From assembly GCA_017311315.1 (NCBI GenBank), contig CM029669.1, forward strand, positions 19,851,683 to 19,915,682: a stretch of 64,000 bases of DNA. The letters run 5' to 3'. This document shows positions 60,287 through 64,000 of this stretch, in pieces; positions within the stretch are counted from its first letter, which is position 1; every line of letters begins with the position of its first letter. The stretch is from Dendrocalamus latiflorus. Taxonomy: Eukaryota; Streptophyta; Magnoliopsida; Poales; Poaceae. Under the pieces are notes generated by a model, which had not been told where the DNA came from, did no database searches, and saw only the letters and a list, made by a program, of their open reading frames with translations. Made by a program: the position numbers and the translations under genes.

Positions 60287-61288
60287 CTATCTCCTGCTCG
60301 GTGAGAGAAGTGCTGAAAAAGTCGATGCAGACGTCGTCGTAGAAGCACTAGTGCCAGTAGAAGAACGACGTGAAAGATGCCGCTTCTTCTTATAGCACTG
60401 GGACTCAATGTGGCCGTCCTTGTCGCAGTAGGAACAGTGAGGACGGCCACCTCCAGACGGAGGACGGCCACCACCACCTGTGGTAGCCGCTGGAGGAGGC
60501 AGTGCAGCAGGCAGACGAGCGGCGAGCACAGAGGGGAGTGGCATCAGACCAGCACCACTCAAACGAGTCTCCTCCGCGCGTATCTCGGTAAAAGCCTCCA
60601 GGAGAGTGACACGAGGGTGGCGTGCAAGGAGCTGGGCACGCCTTTGCTCGAACTCAGGACAAAGGCGAGTAAGGAACTCGTAAACCCGCTGAAACTCCAG
60701 GTCAGCACGTACATCCAGGCAGCACGGACAGGTACGACAGCCAGCAGTGCGAAGTGAGTCCAACTGACGCCAGACAGCAGAACTCTGAGCGTAAAAAGCG
60801 TCAACAGTAGCATCACCCTGCTGAAGAGAGTGCTCCTGGCGGACCACGGACAGGTACAGGGCATCACCAGAGGGCTCGTAGCGCTGACGAAGATGAGTCC
60901 ACATCTGGAAAGCCGAAGAGAGTCCCACAACCTCAGAAGAAAACTGAGGCTGGACACTGGCGATGAAGACAGCAGCAGCCCGAGCGTCGTCATCGTACCA
61001 CTGAGTGTAGACGGTCAAACGATCCTTGTAGGAATCCAGAGCCTCCTGGTAGGCAGAGGCAGCTTCATCAGCAGCTTCATCATCAGTAGCAGCCTTATCG
61101 GCTGTCGGGGGCAATGCAACAGGCGTAGGCTCCGTCGGAGGAATAGGGCAAGGCGGGCAGGTGACATCGCCAGAGAGGACGCCCCAGAGACGAAGACCAC
61201 GCATGTGAATGCACATGTGAGACACGAAGTCGGTGTAATTAACACCATCAAAGATCACCGGGCAGCGAGGGAGGGAAACGGTGCCCAT
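60287..61288 (-). pseudogene. Element B gag (333 aa before frameshift)
   Basis: Starts MGTVSLPRCPVIFDGVNYTD, a copia gag N-terminus. It continues with the UBN2-type gag core (LWGVLSGDV, FQMWTHLRQRYEPSGDALYL) and one CCHC knuckle, CSYCDKDGHIESQC, about 50 residues before the end. The frame ends at 60287 after a shift near 60331-60348. The next frame continues DVCIDFFSTSLTEQEIARLR towards the protease, so gag and pol were one polyprotein. Confidence 0.88.
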
Positions 61289-61933
61289 TGGTAGGCGGCG
61301 CTGGACGGCGCGGCGACCAAGGCAACGAAGTCTAACAGGTGGCGCTGGACGACGCGGCGGTTAGAACGACGTTTTGTTTCCTTTTTTTCTTTTTTTTCTT
61401 TCCTGCCGCTCGGTTAAAAACTCACACGGGCCAGAGGCCCGTTAGGGTTAGCCCTCGGCGGCGGCGCGACGGAAGGCGGCAGGGCGGGCGGGCGCCAGGC
61501 GCGATGGCGGCTACGGCGGCCTGGCGGAAGGCGGCCGGGCGGGCGGCAGCGGCAGCCTGGCGGAAGGCGGCCGGGCGGGCGGGCGGAAGGCGGGAGGCGG
61601 AAGGCGGAGGCGGCGAGTCCGGACGGGCGGGCGCCGGGCGGCGGAGGCGCCGAGGTCGGCGACGGCGGAGGCGGCACCGGGCGGGCGGGCGCCGGGCGGG
61701 AGGCGGAGGCGCCGAGGCCGGCGACGGCGGAGACGGCACCGGCGACGGCAGAAGCGACCGGGAGGTGCGGGGAGGCCGGCGGCGGCGCGGGGAGGCTGGC
61801 GACGGCGCGGGGAGGCCGACGGTCAACAGTGGAGGCGGAGGCAGCACGCGGGAGTCGGCGACGGTGGTGCAGAGTCGGCGACGGCGCGCGGAACCCTAGG
61901 TAAGCCAAAACCCTAGTTTTGGCTCTGATACCA
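61289..61933 (-). other. Element B leader, GC-rich
   Basis: From the primer site to the gag start. Very rich in GGCGG repeats, with long frames in several phases that are compositional artefacts. Confidence 0.7.
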
Positions 61934-62062
61934 TGTTATGAATAGCGCTTGTATTCATATGAGGCCAATGGGCCGGTATATATACACAAAGTACATGTGG
62001 TAAATATGCAAAGAACCCCTCATAACAATGGGGAATAACAAACTATACATATATCTCTAACA
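61934..62062 (-). repeat. Element B 5' LTR
   Basis: 129 bp. It differs from the other LTR at one position. Confidence 0.92.
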
Positions 62063-62067
62063 GAGAT

Positions 62068-62116
62068 AAGGCATATATGGAATAGAATACAAACTCTATC
62101 TCTAATACCCTTAACA
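62068..62116 (-). repeat. Element A 5' LTR, second part
   Basis: AAGGCATATATGGAATAGAA to ACCCTTAACA matches the end of the LTR at 54829-54960 and is followed by GCCAC. Confidence 0.88.
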
Positions 62117-62506
62117 GCCACTACTAGCTAAGTTACAATTCTTGGCTTAAACAATGCCATGTAGCCACAAAAAGAATCTATCATGAAGAGAAAAAAACAA
62201 ATTGTGTACAAGACATGTTACATGAAGAATGTAAGTACAAAAAGATGTGTTACATGACAATGTCAACATGCCGCCATACTACCTAACAATACAATTAAAT
62301 AAGAGAGTTACAGTTGAAAAGAAACAAGGAATCAGATTCAGCTTATTTTACATCTCAACTATTTCTACAACAGATCGCCAGAGATAGCCCACCACAGCTA
62401 CAAGCAGTAAAGAGTAGGTAGTTGTTACCGAACCATGCGTGCGTGCAAAAAGTCGACGCCCTGGATTGTTATTGCCTCCACGCCAGATGTAGCTCATCCA
62501 GCTATG
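62117..62506 (-). other. 3' untranslated or downstream region of the CPSF6-like gene
   Basis: AT-rich. It joins the stop codon at 62507 to the insertion site of element A. No ORF. Confidence 0.5.
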
Positions 62507-63078
62507 CTACTCAGGTGTCATCTGCCTACGCTTAGAATGGTCAACCGCCCTCGACCTGCTGCTCATCCCAGATGACCTTCCCCTGTCCCACTCTTCATTG
62601 CGCTCAGAATCGCGCTCCCTGTGCCTGTAATAATAATCGTCATAGCGATCTCTGTCGTCCCTCTCACTCTCCCGCCTCCTCTCTGATGCTCCAGACCACT
62701 CCCTCTCTGGTGGCCTCTCCTTCCCGTGGCTTCCCCCTTCCCCATACTGCTGATCAGATACTGCATCACCCCCTTGACTGTTCCTCCCCACCCCAACCCC
62801 CCATGCTGGGGTCAGGCCACAATCCCAACACCACCAGCACCCATCCCACCCCCTTCCAAAGAAAGCAGGGTTCACATGTGGCGCAACCACCGGCAGGAAT
62901 GGCCGCATCAACCCAGTGAATGGCACTGCCCCTGGACCAACGGGAAAACCAACAAATCCAGCACCCATCCTCCCCATTGCGCCATAACCAGTAGGATCAA
63001 AGCCCTGCCCCAGCATTCCCCCTGGAGGCAGCATTGGTGGTGGCGGCGCAACCATGCCTCCATTCCCCATTATCCCTC
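62507..63078 (-). pseudogene. C-terminal part of a CFIm68/CPSF6-like mRNA 3'-processing protein, disrupted
   Basis: The minus-strand frame reads RGIMGNGGMVAPPPPMLPPG, then DPTGYGAMGRMGAGF, then VAPHVNPAFFGRG, and ends with an Arg/Asp/Glu/Ser-rich tail (EREWSGASERRRESERD, RDRYDDYYYRHRERDSE, KRRQMTPE). This pattern matches plant CFIm68 (CPSF6-like), part of cleavage factor I, whose RRM would lie upstream. Between VNPAFFGRG and GGDAVSDQQYGE the family text appears in the two other frames instead (MGAGGVGI, then WPDPSMGGWGGEEQSR), so several indels cancel out. A copia element starts exactly at 63079 and the upstream exons are out of view. Probably nonfunctional; family assignment is from memory. 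Confidence 0.65.
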
Positions 63079-63484
63079 TGTTAGAATGATGTCAGCCGAT
63101 TAGCCCAACGGCTAATCGGGCCTTGATCCGCGCCCTGATTGGGGGCGCTCAGCCCAACTACTGGCTGATGGCCCCCGTCGCGCTGCGCAATAAATACAGG
63201 GGTGGGGGCCGGCGGCTCGAGCTACGAGGTTCGCCTGAGCCGTACATCCTCACCCGACAAACCCTAGACCGATCGCAGAGGGTGCGTAGTAGGCGACGGG
63301 AAGCACCATCGCCGTCCACGTCGCCGGATCTTCTCCGCCGCCCCCGCCATCGTTCTCTTCCCCGACTTCTTCACCGACGAACAGCCATGGCCGGCTCCTC
63401 CTCCACGCAATCCGATGGTCAGTACCCTCTCCCTCTCTTCCTTCCCTCTCAGATCTAGACCCCAAGTGCAAAATAGATCACACA
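63079..63484 (+). repeat. 5' LTR of the right-edge copia element
   Basis: TG...CA bounded, followed one base later by the methionine-tRNA primer site. The partner LTR lies outside the window. Confidence 0.82.
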
Positions 63485-64000
63485 ATGGTATCAGAGCCTG
63501 TTGTCAATGTTCCTGGCTCGGTTTTTAGAAATTAGAAGGAGGTGAGTTCTTTTTTTTCACAAGAACCCTAATGGAATCCCCAAACAAAAAAAAGGAAAAA
63601 GGGGGATCGGGACTCACCGTTCCGCGCTGAGGGGCTGCCGCCGCCGTCGCCTCGCTCGGGGCAGCCGAGCGCCGCCCGCTTTGGGGCCGCCGCTTCCTCC
63701 CGATGGCGCCACCGCGCCATGCCGCTCCGCGCTCGGGGCCGCCGCCGCGCGCAGGAGCCCCGCCGTCGCCGCGAGTGCACGCCGATGGGAGCCGCCGTGG
63801 CGCGTGCTGCCGCTCTCTTGCGCCCCGCCGCCGCCGCTTCTTGGTGCTCACGCCGCCCCGCCCGTGTTTTTCGGTGGGAGAAATGGGTTAGGTTTTGGGG
63901 GAAGCCGGCGCCGTGTTTTTGTTCGGCCGATATTTCCTCCAAGCCGTCCGATCTAGTGGACGGCAGTGATGGGAGCGGGGTTGCAGGCTGGGCCGGTGGG
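63079..64000 (+). mobile_element. Ty1-copia-type retrotransposon, 5' end (continues beyond window)
   Basis: The 5' LTR 63079-63484 (406 bp) runs from TGTTAGAATGATGTCAGCC to AAATAGATCACACA. It contains AATAAATAC and a CCCTAGACC leader-like stretch. The primer-binding site TGGTATCAGAGCC follows at 63486. The remaining 500 bases are GC-rich leader with no convincing gag start. It is inserted in the coding sequence of the CPSF6-like gene, and the left target site would be CCCTC. Confidence 0.85.

Larger units (their letters stand above)
56314..62062 (-). mobile_element. Ty1-copia element B (TSD GAGAT), inserted in element A
   Basis: Identical-length LTRs of 129 bp at 56314-56442 and 61934-62062 differ at one base (CAGGTGG against CATGTGG). 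GAGAT is duplicated at 56309-56313 and 62063-62067. The primer site TGGTATCAGAGCCA (minus) is at 61920-61933 and the purine tract lies at 56443-56455. Gag and pol run on the minus strand in the order protease, integrase, reverse transcriptase, RNase H. Defects are a hAT insertion, a gag-end frameshift, a nonsense codon in integrase and a protease active-site substitution. Confidence 0.95.
54829..62116 (-). mobile_element. Nonautonomous copia element A (TSD GCCAC), split by element B
   Basis: On the minus strand. The 3' LTR is 54829-54960 (132 bp). The 5' LTR begins at 56231 and, after removal of element B, ends at 62116. GCCAC flanks both ends (54824-54828 and 62117-62121). The minus-strand primer site TGGTATCAGAGCT is at 56218-56230 and the purine tract is read from CCCCCTCAAATGC at 54961. 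The 1.27-kb interior has no pol. The two LTR copies differ at two positions over the part compared. LTR length, start (TGTTATGAATA) and end (AACA) resemble element B, so B-like elements may have supplied the proteins. Confidence 0.9.

Noticed and set aside
61339..61908. GGCGG-rich ORFs on both strands
   Set aside because: Compositional artefacts in the leader of copia element B. No domain.

Overview
This is nuclear DNA of a plant, most likely a panicoid-type grass. The evidence is an intron-rich bHLH gene with GT-AG introns, a GC-rich intronless Dof gene, Ty1-copia and giant-LTR retrotransposons, and hAT, PIF/Harbinger, CACTA-like and Tourist-like DNA elements. The species cannot be fixed from the sequence. 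Most of the window is transposon; three host loci stand out.

Layout: 1-7.6 kb holds a hAT miniature (1162-1882), a CACTA-like miniature (3432-3815) and a deleted copia element (4051-6261, TSD CAAAG) whose 5' LTR carries long TA tracts interrupted by two related palindrome-ended inserts. 7602-19980 is one very young LTR retrotransposon with two 4,912-bp LTRs. Its 2.55-kb interior has no pol, but has a reading frame with seven CCHC zinc knuckles split by one TGA. 20.6-28.2 kb is a decayed PIF/Harbinger element (transposase and Myb-like ORF, minus strand), split by a 3,682-bp solo LTR (TSD AGCAG) that contains an array of 14 covarying hairpins. 30.1-36.2 kb is an 11-exon BIM-type bHLH gene (470 aa, plus strand). 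39-41.2 kb holds a fossil hAT transposase, 41.27-41.59 kb a 68-bp tandem repeat, and 42.0-45.2 kb a broken transposon-derived 'gypsy-type' protein gene (minus). 48801-49535 is a Dof transcription factor gene. 51110-51444 is a Tourist-like MITE (TSD TTA).

54.8-62.1 kb is a nested stack with target-site duplications at every level. Nonautonomous copia A (54829-62116, TSD GCCAC) carries a homoserine-kinase fragment. Autonomous-type copia B (56314-62062, TSD GAGAT) sits in A's LTR. A 533-bp hAT (59709-60241, TSD CTGTCGAG) sits in B. At 62507-63078 is the C-terminal part of a CFIm68/CPSF6-like gene (minus), cut at its upstream side by another copia element starting at 63079 and running off the window.

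The host genes do not form a pathway: two transcription factors (brassinosteroid-linked BIM type and Dof) and an mRNA 3'-end-processing relative. The transposons share one theme: several are nonautonomous elements that would need proteins from relatives, notably A beside B and the giant-LTR element. The most unusual structures are the hairpin array, the seven-knuckle ORF in the giant-LTR element, and the palindrome-ended inserts in TA tracts. All repeats and alignments were read by eye.
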